Assembly (NCBI RefSeq): GCF_028745735.1 | Contig: NZ_JAQZSM010000018.1 | Location: 1-64,000 of the forward strand | Direction of reading: 5' to 3' | Length of the DNA: 64,000 bases | From: Roseinatronobacter alkalisoli | GTDB lineage: Bacteria; Pseudomonadota; Alphaproteobacteria; Rhodobacterales; Rhodobacteraceae | Position numbers and translations under genes: made by a program | The notes under the pieces: generated by a model | Database searches by the model: none | What the model was told of the DNA's origin: nothing | The model's input: the letters and a program-made list of their open reading frames with translations, nothing else | Shown: piece by piece, positions 18,184 to 27,565 of the stretch | Position numbering within the stretch: the stretch's first letter is position 1 | How the letters are laid out: the number at the start of each line of letters is the position of its first letter

Positions 18184-18597
18184 ATGCCTGAAACGCAAAA
18201 GCCAACTCATTCATCAAGCACCAATCCCTACATTCCCAAGGGTGACGGCGACGAAGCTGTGCAAGCTTATATTGCCGCGATGCCAGGCTGGAAGAGTGCC
18301 CTTGGCAAGCAGATCGATGAAACCATAGAAAAGGTACTTCCCGATGTCCGCAAACAAGTGCGATGGAACACGCCATTCTATGGCAAGGAAGACGGATGGT
18401 TTCTGGCGATGTATTGCTACAAGAACTACGTGCAGATCACTTTTTTGACCGGCTCGTCGCTTGACCCAATGCCGCCCAAGAAATCCAAAGTTGAAGGCAC
18501 ACGATATCTGGATATTCATGAAAATGAAGCACTTGATGCAAAGCAACTGGCAAGCTGGGTTCGGCAGGCACTAAAACTCCCCGGCCAAAAGCTCTAG
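18184..18597 (+). CDS. DUF1801 (YdhG-like) domain protein
   Basis: The protein has 137 residues. VQAYIAAMPGWKSALGKQID, VRWNTPFYGKEDGWFLAMY and the C-terminal YLDIHENEALDAKQLASWV match the DUF1801 fold, a small ligand-binding-like domain of unknown function. The start at 18184 is chosen since family members begin shortly before the first helix. It is a single gene, and neither neighbour suggests a role. Confidence 0.8.
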   Translation: MPETQKPTHSSSTNPYIPKGDGDEAVQAYIAAMPGWKSALGKQIDETIEKVLPDVRKQVRWNTPFYGKEDGWFLAMYCYKNYVQITFLTGSSLDPMPPKKSKVEGTRYLDIHENEALDAKQLASWVRQALKLPGQKL

Positions 18598-18927
18598 AGT
18601 AGACGTTCAGAGGGCAATGCTCTGTATCCGCTCCGTCCCGCATAACCGTCACCTGAACGTCGTCTGTACATCTGTGGCAGGCAGGGAACCCTTTGTCAGC
18701 TGGCAAACACACGCTGCACCACAGCAGAGCCGGTTTAGTGCATGTTGCGCGATAACATCCGGCACGGGCTCATGGTGTCTGGACTCCGATGCGCCTGAAA
18801 CGTACCGGGACAGGGCGATATTTCGAACTGGTGTATGATGCCTTCGGGAAAAAGGGATCGCCTTCTGCAAAGCCATGGGCGGCACCCATGTCGGGGTGGT
18901 ACAGGCAGCGCAACAGAAAACAGTCGA
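18598..18927. other. Intergenic region without a recognisable gene
   Basis: The 330 bases between the DUF1801 gene and the convergent ligB gene contain short open frames in several registers, but none with a good ribosome site or a recognisable protein pattern. No transposon end or clear terminator was seen. Confidence 0.35.
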
Positions 18928-19770
18928 TCAGGCATTCTCCAGTACGATGCAACCTGCGCCGGTCATAGAGGCGGGCAAGTGGTAATGTGTGTGTTTCACG
19001 TTGACCGACGCATCCATCGCCCCGCGCATGACCAACCACATGATCAGTTCTGCCCCCTCTGATCCGAAGATTTCGACGAAATCCTCGCGGCTCAGATCGC
19101 GCCACTTCCCGGGATTGTTCCCGATGCTGGCCAGCCAGTCACGGTCCGCCTGTTCGTTCAGGAAACCCGCCCTTGTGCCTTGCAACTGGTGCGACAACCC
19201 ACCGGTTCCCATGACGACAATGCGCTCATCTGTGGGGTAGCTCTCGATTGCCGCGCGCAGGATTTGACCCATCTCCCAGCAACGCTGCGGCGTCGGAATC
19301 GGGAATTGCACGGTGTTAACCCAGATCGGCAGAATCCTGACCGGCCATTTGTCCTCCGGGCGACCGAAGAACAGCTCCATCGGGACCTGCAATCCGTGGT
19401 CCACATCGATTTCCCGCGCAATCATCGGGTCGAAATGGTTCTCCACAAGTTTGTCAGCGAAATACCAGCTGAAATCCTCTGCCCCGTCGAAATGCGGGAT
19501 GGCGCGTGGCCCCCAGCCCTCGTCCGCTGGTGCGTATTTGTCCGCAACGCCGACCGTAAAGGTTGGCACACGGTCCAGAAACATCGCGTTGCCGTGGTCG
19601 TTGAAGATTACCACCGCAATGTCGGGGCGGTTTTCCTTCATCCATTGTTTGGGATAGTCATATCCGTCAAACAGCGGCTTCCAGTAATCTGTCTGATCCT
19701 GCCCCTTATCCAGTGCGACACCGATAGAGGGCACATGGCTGGTTCCCAGCCCGCCGATGAGTTTTGCCAT
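18928..19770 (-). CDS. ligB: Protocatechuate 4,5-dioxygenase-type extradiol dioxygenase, beta subunit
   Basis: This catalytic subunit of a class III extradiol dioxygenase has 280 residues. Iron ligands His12, His59 and a Glu near 238-241 (FGSEGAEL) are present, as are the VDHG at 123-126 and catalytic GGLSHQLQGTRAG with His194 or so. The overall pattern is close to LigB of sphingomonads, so 4,5-cleavage of protocatechuate or a similar catechol carboxylate is likely. It is slightly shorter than LigB (about 300). It pairs with LigA, whose gene ends two bases upstream. Confidence 0.88.
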   Translation of the reverse strand: MAKLIGGLGTSHVPSIGVALDKGQDQTDYWKPLFDGYDYPKQWMKENRPDIAVVIFNDHGNAMFLDRVPTFTVGVADKYAPADEGWGPRAIPHFDGAEDFSWYFADKLVENHFDPMIAREIDVDHGLQVPMELFFGRPEDKWPVRILPIWVNTVQFPIPTPQRCWEMGQILRAAIESYPTDERIVVMGTGGLSHQLQGTRAGFLNEQADRDWLASIGNNPGKWRDLSREDFVEIFGSEGAELIMWLVMRGAMDASVNVKHTHYHLPASMTGAGCIVLENA

Positions 19771-19771
19771 C

Positions 19772-20110
19772 CTACTTCCCCAGTCTGTTCTTGATGAAAT
19801 CTTCCGGCGTCATGCCAGCCTGTGCCGCCCCGATAGAAATGATCGGGGTCGGGTCGATGGCCGATATCTTCAGGATGAAGAACAGGTTACCCCCAAGGCG
19901 CACCATTTCGTGCCAGTCGCGCGACATGACCGCGGCCTTGGTCACGGCATCCAGCCCGAAACGGTCCAGATAGGCCTCCTCGTTATCCTTGAACGCCTGA
20001 CGATTATGTTCCTCGACCAGGGCCATGGCCATCTTGTTCAGTTTGTAGCCCCGGATATTGGCCTTGCGGTCAAACAGCGGGGTCTGGGCAATCTTGCCTG
20101 TGTCAGACAT
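19772..20110 (-). CDS. ligA: Protocatechuate 4,5-dioxygenase-type alpha subunit
   Basis: The protein has 112 residues. The LigA fold covers the active site of LigB. Recognisable parts are YKLNKMAMALVEEHNRQAF, YLDRFGLDAVTKAAVMSRDW and LGGNLFFILKISAIDPTPI. The start at 20110 gives a normal length, since a longer frame upstream lies inside the hydrolase gene. It overlaps the preceding hydrolase gene by eight bases, so the three genes form one transcript. Confidence 0.88.
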   Translation of the reverse strand: MSDTGKIAQTPLFDRKANIRGYKLNKMAMALVEEHNRQAFKDNEEAYLDRFGLDAVTKAAVMSRDWHEMVRLGGNLFFILKISAIDPTPIISIGAAQAGMTPEDFIKNRLGK

Positions 20111-20819
20111 GGGTCCTCTCCTTGTTGCGGCTAAGCCATTCAGTAATGCGCGCGACGGTATCCGCCGGTTGTTCGACCGGCATGAAATGCCCTGCATCGT
20201 CAATCAGCTGCACCTCTGCGTCGGGTGCCATATCCGCGATGGCGCGGTGCTGCGCGGCTGGCGACCATGCGTCCTGTCTGCCGGTCAACAGTAGGATCGG
20301 ACATGCAATCCGGCCCAGACAGGCCCCGGCATCGGGGCGGTTCAGCAGGGCATGGATCTGGCGTTCGTGAACTGCAGGCCCTGCCGCGATTACCATTTCT
20401 GTCAGGCCTTCGATCAGCGCAGTGTCGCTGGTTCGCGCCGGGTCCAGCATGCCGGGCAACCATTCCGCCGCCAGTTTTGCCATGCTGTCGTGCCCCAGAT
20501 CGATTTTGGCCTGTCGCTTCGCGGTTTCACCAGGTTTGCGCGTGTCGTGCCCTGTATTGGCCAACACCAGCGCGCGCAGACGATCCGGGGCCTGCCGGGC
20601 CATTTCCATGGCAACACGGCCCCCCATCGAATGGCCGACCGCGATCAGCGGTCCATCGGCATCCGCAAGAAGCCGCGCGGCCATCGCTTCGATCCGGTCA
20701 TCGCGCTGCACATTGGCGGCGTGAATAACATAGCTGTCTTTCAGGGCATCAGCCACAGGTTGCCAGACACGCGCATCGGAAACGAGACCGGGAATCAGAA
20801 CAAGGGTCAATTCGTGCAA
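20103..20819 (-). CDS. Alpha/beta-fold hydrolase
   Basis: The enzyme has 238 residues with the full catalytic triad visible: Ser64 in VGHSMGG, Asp183 in TGRQDAW and His211 in DAGHFMP. It could hydrolyse an ester that releases the catecholic acid for LigAB, or a C-C bond product downstream. The start is a TTG at 20819 because a near-perfect ribosome site GAGGAGGT lies just before it; in-frame ATGs further upstream lack one and would run into the divergent LysR promoter. First gene of the operon. Confidence 0.85.
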   Translation of the reverse strand: MHELTLVLIPGLVSDARVWQPVADALKDSYVIHAANVQRDDRIEAMAARLLADADGPLIAVGHSMGGRVAMEMARQAPDRLRALVLANTGHDTRKPGETAKRQAKIDLGHDSMAKLAAEWLPGMLDPARTSDTALIEGLTEMVIAAGPAVHERQIHALLNRPDAGACLGRIACPILLLTGRQDAWSPAAQHRAIADMAPDAEVQLIDDAGHFMPVEQPADTVARITEWLSRNKERTHV

Positions 20820-20899
20820 CGAGACCTCCTCTGGCATGGTGTGGGACGTGATCAGGCATGAAAGTGGCATGACAAGACTTTATTTGACAATCCGATCCA

Positions 20900-20918
20900 T
20901 CAGATACTTAATATCTGA
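20900..20918. promoter_or_regulatory. Perfect palindrome between the lig operon and its LysR gene
   Basis: TCAGATA-CTTAA-TATCTGA is a perfect seven-base inverted repeat with a five-base spacer. It lies 8 bases before the LysR start and about 80 bases upstream of the hydrolase TTG. Its position and symmetry suit a LysR-type recognition site for autorepression and activation of the divergent lig operon. Confidence 0.55.
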
Positions 20919-20925
20919 AATTTCG

Positions 20926-21870
20926 ATGAATCGACCGGCCGGCCTGCAAGGAGATCAGACCATTCAGAGCGATCCATACAAGGTTGACTTTCAGGCGCTT
21001 CGAACGCTGAAGCTGGTGTATCTGCACCGGTCATTTTCAGAAGTCGCCAACAGGCTCGGCGTCAGCCAATCCGTCGTCAGCTATACCATTGATAAACTGC
21101 GGACCGCATTCAAGGACTCCCTTTTCATCCGGCAGGGTGCAGGCGTCGCTCCGACGGCACGCTGCATACAGGCAGTGGCAGAGGCTGACCGAATATTGGG
21201 CCTGTTTGAGGGTTTGATTACGCCGGAAGATGTCGATCCTGCCCGCATCCGGCATCAGTTCACAATCAGCGGAAACTACTATGAGAGACGTCTGATCCTG
21301 CCGCTTGTCGCCCGCGCGCTGCGCAGCGCCGCGCCGCTTGCCGAACTGGTCGCGTTGCAGGCCCAGACCCGGGGGCCGAAACAACTTATCAGCGGCGAAG
21401 CTGACGTTCTGATCGGGCCAATGCTGCCTGACGCCGAAGGCTTCTACAAGCGTACATTGCTAACCGAATCCTATGTCTGCATCATGGACCCGGGCAATGC
21501 GCTGGCGCAACGACCCTTGACGCTGGAAGATTACGGCACGGCCAACCATGTCGGCATCGATTACGGACGCGGATGGTCATCCAGCTATGTCACAAAATTG
21601 CAGTCCATGGGGTTCGATCTGCGCCCGGCAATAACCGTTCCCAGCCCGGCAGATATTGCGGATTTGATTGTGAACACCGATCTGATCGCATCGGTGCCTG
21701 AAAAAGCGGCCAGATCAATGCAGCCCGCATTACACATTGCGCCATGCCCCTTTCCGGCACCGTTCGAGATCGCGATGGTGTGGACGGCGCGGACCCATGA
21801 ATCGCGCCTTCATCAATGGTTCCGAAATCTCATTGCCAAGGCCGTCAAGGATGATCTGAACACCCGTTAA
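20926..21870 (+). CDS. LysR-family transcriptional regulator (lig operon)
   Basis: The protein has 314 residues. The N-terminal helix-turn-helix RSFSEVANRLGVSQSVVSYTIDKLRTAFKDSLFIR sits slightly further in than usual (about 31-65) and is followed by a periplasmic-binding-like effector domain. The sequence GVAPTARCIQAVAEADRIL is typical of the NodD/SyrM-like branch. Divergence from the LigAB/hydrolase genes suggests that it senses an aromatic acid. Start at 20926 chosen; a longer start would overlap the palindrome. Confidence 0.87.
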   Translation: MNRPAGLQGDQTIQSDPYKVDFQALRTLKLVYLHRSFSEVANRLGVSQSVVSYTIDKLRTAFKDSLFIRQGAGVAPTARCIQAVAEADRILGLFEGLITPEDVDPARIRHQFTISGNYYERRLILPLVARALRSAAPLAELVALQAQTRGPKQLISGEADVLIGPMLPDAEGFYKRTLLTESYVCIMDPGNALAQRPLTLEDYGTANHVGIDYGRGWSSSYVTKLQSMGFDLRPAITVPSPADIADLIVNTDLIASVPEKAARSMQPALHIAPCPFPAPFEIAMVWTARTHESRLHQWFRNLIAKAVKDDLNTR

Positions 21871-21957
21871 ATACACTATAATATCACCTCCTACAGTGTC
21901 ACGACATGCTGTTTGCAATGCTATCGCTATAGATCAATCATGTGAGTTCGAAGGCAA

Positions 21958-22872
21958 ATGCAAGATCGCATCAACATACGCCACATACGCTGTTTTCTGG
22001 AAGTCGCGCGCCAGCAAAGCGTGAAGCGCGCAGCTGAAAAACTGAATATCGCACAACCCGCGATATCACGCACGTTGAACGAACTGGAAGAAATCGTCGG
22101 ACAGAAGCTTCTTGAACGCAACCGACGGGGAAGCCACCTGACCATTTCCGGTGACAACTTTTATCGACAGGTTTCAACAGGAATGGACCAGTTGATCAGT
22201 GCATATTCCACAGTCGGCAATTTGCAGGAAAGTGGCGAGGTCATCAGCATCGGTGCATTGCCAACAGCTTCGGCGGAATTCCTTCCGGGGATTTTCACGG
22301 AACTTCGGGCACAAGGCTTTGATGCGGGGATCCGGGTTGTCCAGGGGTCCAACAAGGAACTTCTCAGAATGCTTCAAAGGGGGGTCGTTGCGTTTGTGAT
22401 AGGTCGCCTCGGGCCGCCGGAAGACATGGCGGGGCTGGCATTCGAGCATCTGTACTACGAGACACTGGAATGTGCCGCGCGACCTGAGCATCCATTGCTT
22501 GAGGGCGCAGGCAAAAGCGTCACAACTGCCCGGATTGCCAGCTATCCCTTGATTCTGAACGTGCCGGAAACAATTGTCCGCACAGAAACAGACCGGCAGT
22601 TCCAAAGTGCTGGCGTGACTGCCTTTGTCGATGTGATCGAGACAAACTCCGTTTCGCTGGCACGCCGCCTGACGCTTATGTCGGACCGCATCTGGGTCGT
22701 GCCAAGGGGCGTTGTCGACCTTGATTATCGCGAGGGCAAGATGCGGAAAATCAACGTGACGGACTGGCAAATACGTGGACCAGTCGGGATGAGCACCAAC
22801 CCGAAAACAAGTGTAAGCAAGGCGACAAAAGCCATGATGAACGAGGTTCGAAGAAACGCGAGCATCATTTAA
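21958..22872 (+). CDS. LysR-family transcriptional regulator (PcaQ-like)
   Basis: The protein has 304 residues. The start RINIRHIRCFLEVARQQSVKRAAEKLNIAQPAISRTLNELEEIVGQKLLERNRRG resembles PcaQ/GbpR-type LysR proteins. The effector domain follows with GALPTASAEFLPGIFTEL. It is transcribed toward the TAXI-TRAP/sulfatase genes 92 bases downstream and most likely controls them. AAGG lies just upstream of the ATG. Confidence 0.87.
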   Translation: MQDRINIRHIRCFLEVARQQSVKRAAEKLNIAQPAISRTLNELEEIVGQKLLERNRRGSHLTISGDNFYRQVSTGMDQLISAYSTVGNLQESGEVISIGALPTASAEFLPGIFTELRAQGFDAGIRVVQGSNKELLRMLQRGVVAFVIGRLGPPEDMAGLAFEHLYYETLECAARPEHPLLEGAGKSVTTARIASYPLILNVPETIVRTETDRQFQSAGVTAFVDVIETNSVSLARRLTLMSDRIWVVPRGVVDLDYREGKMRKINVTDWQIRGPVGMSTNPKTSVSKATKAMMNEVRRNASII

Positions 22873-22875
22873 TGA

Positions 22876-22890
22876 ACATAATTGTTATGT
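22876..22890. promoter_or_regulatory. Palindrome upstream of the first TAXI-TRAP operon
   Basis: ACATAA-TTG-TTATGT is a perfect 6-base inverted repeat 75 bases upstream of the TAXI gene, in an AT-rich interval right after the LysR gene. It is a plausible binding site for that LysR protein or another regulator. Confidence 0.4.
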
Positions 22891-22964
22891 AAAAAGCAGA
22901 GTCAGTATTTTTCTTGCTCCGAAATATATGTTTTCTCGTCAATGAGTAACTTGGAGGAGGACTC

Positions 22965-23909
22965 ATGTTTATGAACAACACCCTGCGGCTTACCGCAGTC
23001 GCTTTGGCGTTCGCTGGCGTCGCTGAAGCGCAAACCGTGTCCATTGGCACCAATCCGCAAGGTTCCGTGGCATATGCTACCGGATCAGCACTCGCCAAAG
23101 TAGCAATCGAGCAGGCGGACATTCGCATGCGCGTTGTGCCACAGGGCGGCCCGAACGTCGTTGTGCCGATTGTGAACGCCGGTGAAATGGAATTTTCCAT
23201 CGCAAATGGTGTGGTCGCGGCGAATGCCTATGGCGGGGTAGGTGAATTCTCCAGGCCGAATGAAAATATCCGGGTCGCAGCCGTGCTGTTCCCGCTTTAT
23301 AGCGGATTCATGGTCCGCGCAGACAGCGACATCAACACATTGTCCGATCTGGCCGGGCGGCGTCTGGCCTCCGACTTTTTGCAGCAAAAAGGGGCGCAGC
23401 TGAATTCGGAATCGGTTCTCAGAACGGTGGGCCTGACGTATGACGATGTGCAGCGCGTGCCGGTACCGTCCGGCGTCCGAGGCGTAGAGGATTTCGAAGC
23501 AGGCAATGTTGACGCCACCTTCTTCTCGCTCAGTTCCGGCCGCACCTTGCAAGCCGATGCAACCATTGGCGGCATCCGGATTCTTGCGGTTGAGAACAGT
23601 GATGAAGCGCTGGCCAACCTGACCGAAGTTTACAAAGGTGCCTGGATTGAAACAGTTGAGCCTGGCCCGAACTTTCCGGGCATTCATGAACCTACAGGCG
23701 CTTTCACAACGCCATTCGTCGTGCTGGCAAACGCCAATGTGTCCGACGACCTCGTTTACGATTTCATCAAAGCGCTTCATGACAACAAACCTGCACTGGT
23801 TGCAGCAGCAGGCGCTTTCGAAGGCTTTGATCCGGCAAGGATGAACGCGGATATCGGCGTGCCGTTCCACCCTGGGGCAGAACGGTTTTTTGCCGAAATG
23901 GGCATGTGA
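22965..23909 (+). CDS. TAXI-family TRAP transporter solute-binding protein
   Basis: This 314-residue periplasmic protein has a signal peptide of about 22 residues (VAEA cut). The start of the mature protein VSIGTNPQGSVAYATGSALAKVA is the TAXI signature (normally GTGGTGGVYYPLG, here diverged). QGGPNVVVPIVNAGEMEFSIANG follows. It works with the fused permease encoded next. A strong GGAGGAGG ribosome site precedes it. Ligands of TAXI proteins are poorly known; the sulfatase in the operon suggests an organic sulfate ester. Confidence 0.9.
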   Translation: MFMNNTLRLTAVALAFAGVAEAQTVSIGTNPQGSVAYATGSALAKVAIEQADIRMRVVPQGGPNVVVPIVNAGEMEFSIANGVVAANAYGGVGEFSRPNENIRVAAVLFPLYSGFMVRADSDINTLSDLAGRRLASDFLQQKGAQLNSESVLRTVGLTYDDVQRVPVPSGVRGVEDFEAGNVDATFFSLSSGRTLQADATIGGIRILAVENSDEALANLTEVYKGAWIETVEPGPNFPGIHEPTGAFTTPFVVLANANVSDDLVYDFIKALHDNKPALVAAAGAFEGFDPARMNADIGVPFHPGAERFFAEMGM

Positions 23910-23918
23910 TCGCATCAT

Positions 23919-23952
23919 GGGCTGACACCTGACGGCTGTCAGCCCAAATTTT
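23919..23952 (+). terminator. Strong hairpin between TAXI gene and permease gene
   Basis: GGGCTGACA (23919-23927) pairs perfectly with TGTCAGCCC (23937-23945) over nine bases, followed by AAATTTT. It ends 24 bases before the permease start. It probably acts as a partial terminator or RNA stabiliser so that the binding protein is made in excess over the permease, as is common in binding-protein operons. Confidence 0.65.
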
Positions 23953-23976
23953 CCAATGACATCGGAGGAGACTGTC

Positions 23977-25947
23977 GTGGCAGCCGACAAGAAACTGTCG
24001 ATGGCTGATGCTGGCGATGCCGCATTGCCCAACGATTTCAAGCCCCAGGAAAGTAGCAGCAGATCGATCCTGGCTGCCAAGCTCCTCGGCGCGACAATTG
24101 TTGTCCTTGCGTTGTCTGACGCGCTGGATCTTTATCGCAAGCTGGGGTTCGTATTTATCAACGAGCAGTTGCTTGCGCTGGTGCTTGGTTTTGGCCTCGC
24201 CACAGTGTTCCTTATTCGTCCGTTTCATCGCGGGGCGACGCGGACCAACCTGCCTTGGTATGATCTTGCCCTCGCAATCATAACATTCGGCGCATGCCTC
24301 TATGTCGCGGTATTCTATGTCCAGATCGTCGAAACACTTTTCGAGAAGCCACTCGGCTCACTTGCCGCTGGTACGATCATCGTCGCAGGCGTTGCGGAAG
24401 GGCTTCGTCGCACGGCAGGTCCGGTGCTGTTCATCTTCGTGCTTTTCTTCCTTATGTTCGGGCTTCTGGGCCATTTTATCCCCGGTCACTTTCAGGGCCG
24501 AAACGTCGCGACTGACAGGCTGTTCATGTATGTCGGTCTGGATTCAAACGGAATCATCGGGCTGCCGATCGCGACTGTCGTCTCTATCGTTATCGCTTTT
24601 ATTTTCTTCGGGAACTTGCTGAATGCGTCTGGCGGCGCGAACTTCTTCACAGAGATCGCAACCGCAGCGATGGGACGCTATCGGGGCGGATCAGCGAAGG
24701 TGGCGATCATGGCCTCTTCGCTGTTTGGTTCGATTTCAGGATCGGCGGTCGCCAATGTTGTATCTACTGGCGTGCTGACGATTCCCATGATGAAAAAGGG
24801 CGGCTATCCGAAAGAAAAGGCCGCCGCCATCGAAGCTGTTGCATCTACTGGTGGTCAGCTTATGCCGCCGATGATGGGCGCCGCAGCGTTCTTGATAGCA
24901 GAATTCCTGCAAATCCCGTTCCGGGAGGTTATTCTGGCCGCGCTGATCCCGGCGGTTCTGTATTACGTCGCACTATTCATTCAAGCGGACCTGTATGCCG
25001 CGCGTGAAGGCGTCAAACCGCTTGAGAATCTTACATTTCGCGCGACCGAGGTTCTGGCAAGAGGCTGGCCCTATATCACGCCGTTTGCGGTGATCCTGCT
25101 TGGCCTGTTTACCTTTAATATTCGACCACAAACCGCCGCGATGTGGGCTGTTGGTGTGCTTATCCCTATTGCATTGCTTTACGGGTATCGCGGTGTGCGG
25201 ATGCACTGGAAAACCTTCTTCGTTGCGCTTGGCGATACTGGAATCGCAGTTACCAATCTTTTGATGGTCTCTGCGATGGCCGGGGTCGTGATCGGTGTTC
25301 TGAACATCACCGGTTTGGGTTTTGCGCTGACGCAAGCCATTATCCAGCTCTCCGGTGGGAACCTTGCACTGATCCTACTGCTGGCGGGTGCAATTTCGAT
25401 TGTGTTGGGCATGGGTATGCCGACCGTCGGCGTCTACCTTTTGTTGGCAACGCTTGTCGTTCCTTCGATGGTCGAGGCGGGTGTGCCCCCCCTGGCCGCA
25501 CATATGTTCGCCTTCTACTTCGGCATTTTGTCGATGATCACACCGCCGGTCGCCGCCGCAGCGTTTGCAGCTGCAACAATATCAGGCTCGGATTTCATAC
25601 GAACCGGATTGGCAGCAGCCGCGTTCGGTTGGCCGGCCTATGTGGTGCCGTTCATTTTTGTGATGTCTCCAGAAATGCTCTGGCAGGGCAGTGCATTCGA
25701 AGTTGCCCGGATTTTTGTGCTCTCTACCGCAGGTGTCTGGCTGATTTCGGCAGGCTGGATTGCCTATACAGGGGGGCGTCTGTCCACCTTATGGCGGTTG
25801 CTTTTCATCGCCTCAGGGGTGCTTTGCCTCGTTCCTGGCGGCGTTGTTCCATATGGCGAATACATTGATCTTTTCGGGCTGGCCACAGGTGTGGTTCTTC
25901 TGACCGCCCGTATCGGAAATGCAAAGAGAAGGGCTCAGGATGCCTGA
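23977..25947 (+). CDS. Fused TRAP transporter permease (4TM/12TM type)
   Basis: The protein has 656 residues. The N-terminal part of about 180 residues corresponds to the small subunit and the rest to DctM, with about 16-18 membrane segments. FGSISGSAVANVVSTGVLTIPMMKKGGYPKEKAAAIEAVASTGGQLMPPMMGAAAFL and GMGMPTVGVYLLLATLVVPSM are the hallmark. GTG at 23977 is chosen because GGAGGAG is six bases before it; the ATG at 23956 lies upstream of this site. It is the partner of the TAXI protein. Confidence 0.9.
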   Translation: MAADKKLSMADAGDAALPNDFKPQESSSRSILAAKLLGATIVVLALSDALDLYRKLGFVFINEQLLALVLGFGLATVFLIRPFHRGATRTNLPWYDLALAIITFGACLYVAVFYVQIVETLFEKPLGSLAAGTIIVAGVAEGLRRTAGPVLFIFVLFFLMFGLLGHFIPGHFQGRNVATDRLFMYVGLDSNGIIGLPIATVVSIVIAFIFFGNLLNASGGANFFTEIATAAMGRYRGGSAKVAIMASSLFGSISGSAVANVVSTGVLTIPMMKKGGYPKEKAAAIEAVASTGGQLMPPMMGAAAFLIAEFLQIPFREVILAALIPAVLYYVALFIQADLYAAREGVKPLENLTFRATEVLARGWPYITPFAVILLGLFTFNIRPQTAAMWAVGVLIPIALLYGYRGVRMHWKTFFVALGDTGIAVTNLLMVSAMAGVVIGVLNITGLGFALTQAIIQLSGGNLALILLLAGAISIVLGMGMPTVGVYLLLATLVVPSMVEAGVPPLAAHMFAFYFGILSMITPPVAAAAFAAATISGSDFIRTGLAAAAFGWPAYVVPFIFVMSPEMLWQGSAFEVARIFVLSTAGVWLISAGWIAYTGGRLSTLWRLLFIASGVLCLVPGGVVPYGEYIDLFGLATGVVLLTARIGNAKRRAQDA

Positions 25948-27514
25948 AAAACGACCAAACTTCATCCTCTTCATCACCGATCAGCACAGAGCCGATTATC
26001 TGGGATGTTACGGACATCCGGTAGTTCAAACCCCGCATATCGACGCGATGGCGCAGCAGGGACTTGCATTTGACAGCTTCTATGTCGCAAGCCCGGTCTG
26101 CATGCCCAACCGTGCCAGCCTGATGACTGCGCGCCTGCCTTCAAGTCATGGCGTGCGGATGAATGGCAGTCCTCTTTCACGTCGAAACGTGACATTCGTG
26201 GAACTGCTGCGCGACGCGGGCTATGATACCGCCCTGATCGGCAAAAGCCATCTTCAGACTTTGTCCGGACAGCCGCCTCTATTGAAGAAGCCCGAAGGAC
26301 GTTCAGGTTATCATCATGCCAATGGTGATCTGCGCGAGGCGGTCCGCCACGATTTGACAGAGCCAGCCTATAAGCTTGAGGAACCACGCTACTGGGCGGA
26401 TGGAAATCCGAATTTTCCGACACCTTTCTACGGCTTTGATCATGTTGAACTGGTAATCGGACACGGGGACGGTGTCGGAGGCCATTATCGTGACTGGCTT
26501 TATAGTAAAGAACCTGACGCCGATGCCCTGATCGGGCCGGAAAACCAGCTGCCGCATGACTACATCTGTCCGCAGGCCGTGCGCACCGCGATCCCGGAGG
26601 AGTTATATTCCACCACCTATATTGCTGAACGTGCCGAGGCGTGGCTTGCCGCGCGCAAGGACAGTGAACGGCCTTTTTTCCTTATGGTGTCGTGGCCGGA
26701 CCCACATCATCCGTTCAACCCGCCGGGCAGGTACTGGGACATGTACAACCCCGCTAACATGCCAGTTCCAGAGGCCTTCTTGCGTAATGACTGGACACCG
26801 CCAGAACATGTTGCCGGGATCTTGCGGACACGAGAGGAAGGTCGCGCCATGCTGGGCGGTCTGAACTCCGTTGCCGTGACATTGCGCGAGGCACAGGAAG
26901 CGCAAGCGCTGACCTGCGGCATGATTACCATGATTGATGACGCGGTCGGGCGGGTTAAGCAAGCGTTGCACGATACTGGGCGCGCAGACACGACCGTTAC
27001 GATGTTCACAACTGATCATGGCGACCATCTGGGCGACCACAAGCTGCTACTGAAAGGCGCGGAGCAATACGAACAGATCACCAGAGTTCCTTTCATCTGG
27101 GCGGACCCGGAAGGCCCGGCCGGAGAACGGACTGACAAGATTGGTCAGACCTACGACATCGGAACCACGATACTTGAACGTGCAAGGATCGAACCAGCCT
27201 ATGGCATGCAGGGCGTTGACCTGATGTCGCATGCCAGGGAAACGGCGCTTATTCAGTATGCACATCAGAAGATCATGGATGGCATGCCGATCCGGCCCAA
27301 TGTCCATTCGCTTCGCCGCGATTGCTATCGCCTGTCAGTCTATCAGCACATGAGCTGGGGCGAACTTTACGATCTTGACGATGATCCGGGCGAGTTCTGC
27401 AATCTATGGAACGATCCGGGCTACAGCGCCATCAAGCTTTCCCTGCTAGAGGATCTGGCCCGGGCGGAACTGGCCGCTGCTGACCTTTCGCCCGCCCCTG
27501 TAGCGCGGGCTTAG
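25940..27514 (+). CDS. Sulfatase-family hydrolase (cytosolic type I sulfatase)
   Basis: The enzyme has 524 residues. C54-M-P-N-R58 fits the C-x-P-x-R motif whose Cys becomes formylglycine. Metal ligands are D14 (with Q15) near the start and DHGDHLGDH near 360. The DQHRADYLGCYGHP beginning is shared with choline-sulfatase and phosphonate monoester hydrolase relatives. There is no signal peptide, so it should cleave its sulfate or phosphonate ester in the cytosol after uptake by the TAXI-TRAP system. Its ATG overlaps the permease gene by eight bases. Confidence 0.9.
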   Translation: MPEKRPNFILFITDQHRADYLGCYGHPVVQTPHIDAMAQQGLAFDSFYVASPVCMPNRASLMTARLPSSHGVRMNGSPLSRRNVTFVELLRDAGYDTALIGKSHLQTLSGQPPLLKKPEGRSGYHHANGDLREAVRHDLTEPAYKLEEPRYWADGNPNFPTPFYGFDHVELVIGHGDGVGGHYRDWLYSKEPDADALIGPENQLPHDYICPQAVRTAIPEELYSTTYIAERAEAWLAARKDSERPFFLMVSWPDPHHPFNPPGRYWDMYNPANMPVPEAFLRNDWTPPEHVAGILRTREEGRAMLGGLNSVAVTLREAQEAQALTCGMITMIDDAVGRVKQALHDTGRADTTVTMFTTDHGDHLGDHKLLLKGAEQYEQITRVPFIWADPEGPAGERTDKIGQTYDIGTTILERARIEPAYGMQGVDLMSHARETALIQYAHQKIMDGMPIRPNVHSLRRDCYRLSVYQHMSWGELYDLDDDPGEFCNLWNDPGYSAIKLSLLEDLARAELAAADLSPAPVARA

Positions 27515-27565
27515 CGTCGCACAACAAAGCGGCGAAGCGCGAATGTCATTCCAGCGATGCATACA

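Noticed and set aside
23956-23976. ATG start for the fused TRAP permease
   Set aside because: The strong GGAGGAG ribosome site lies downstream of this ATG and correctly spaced before the GTG at 23977.
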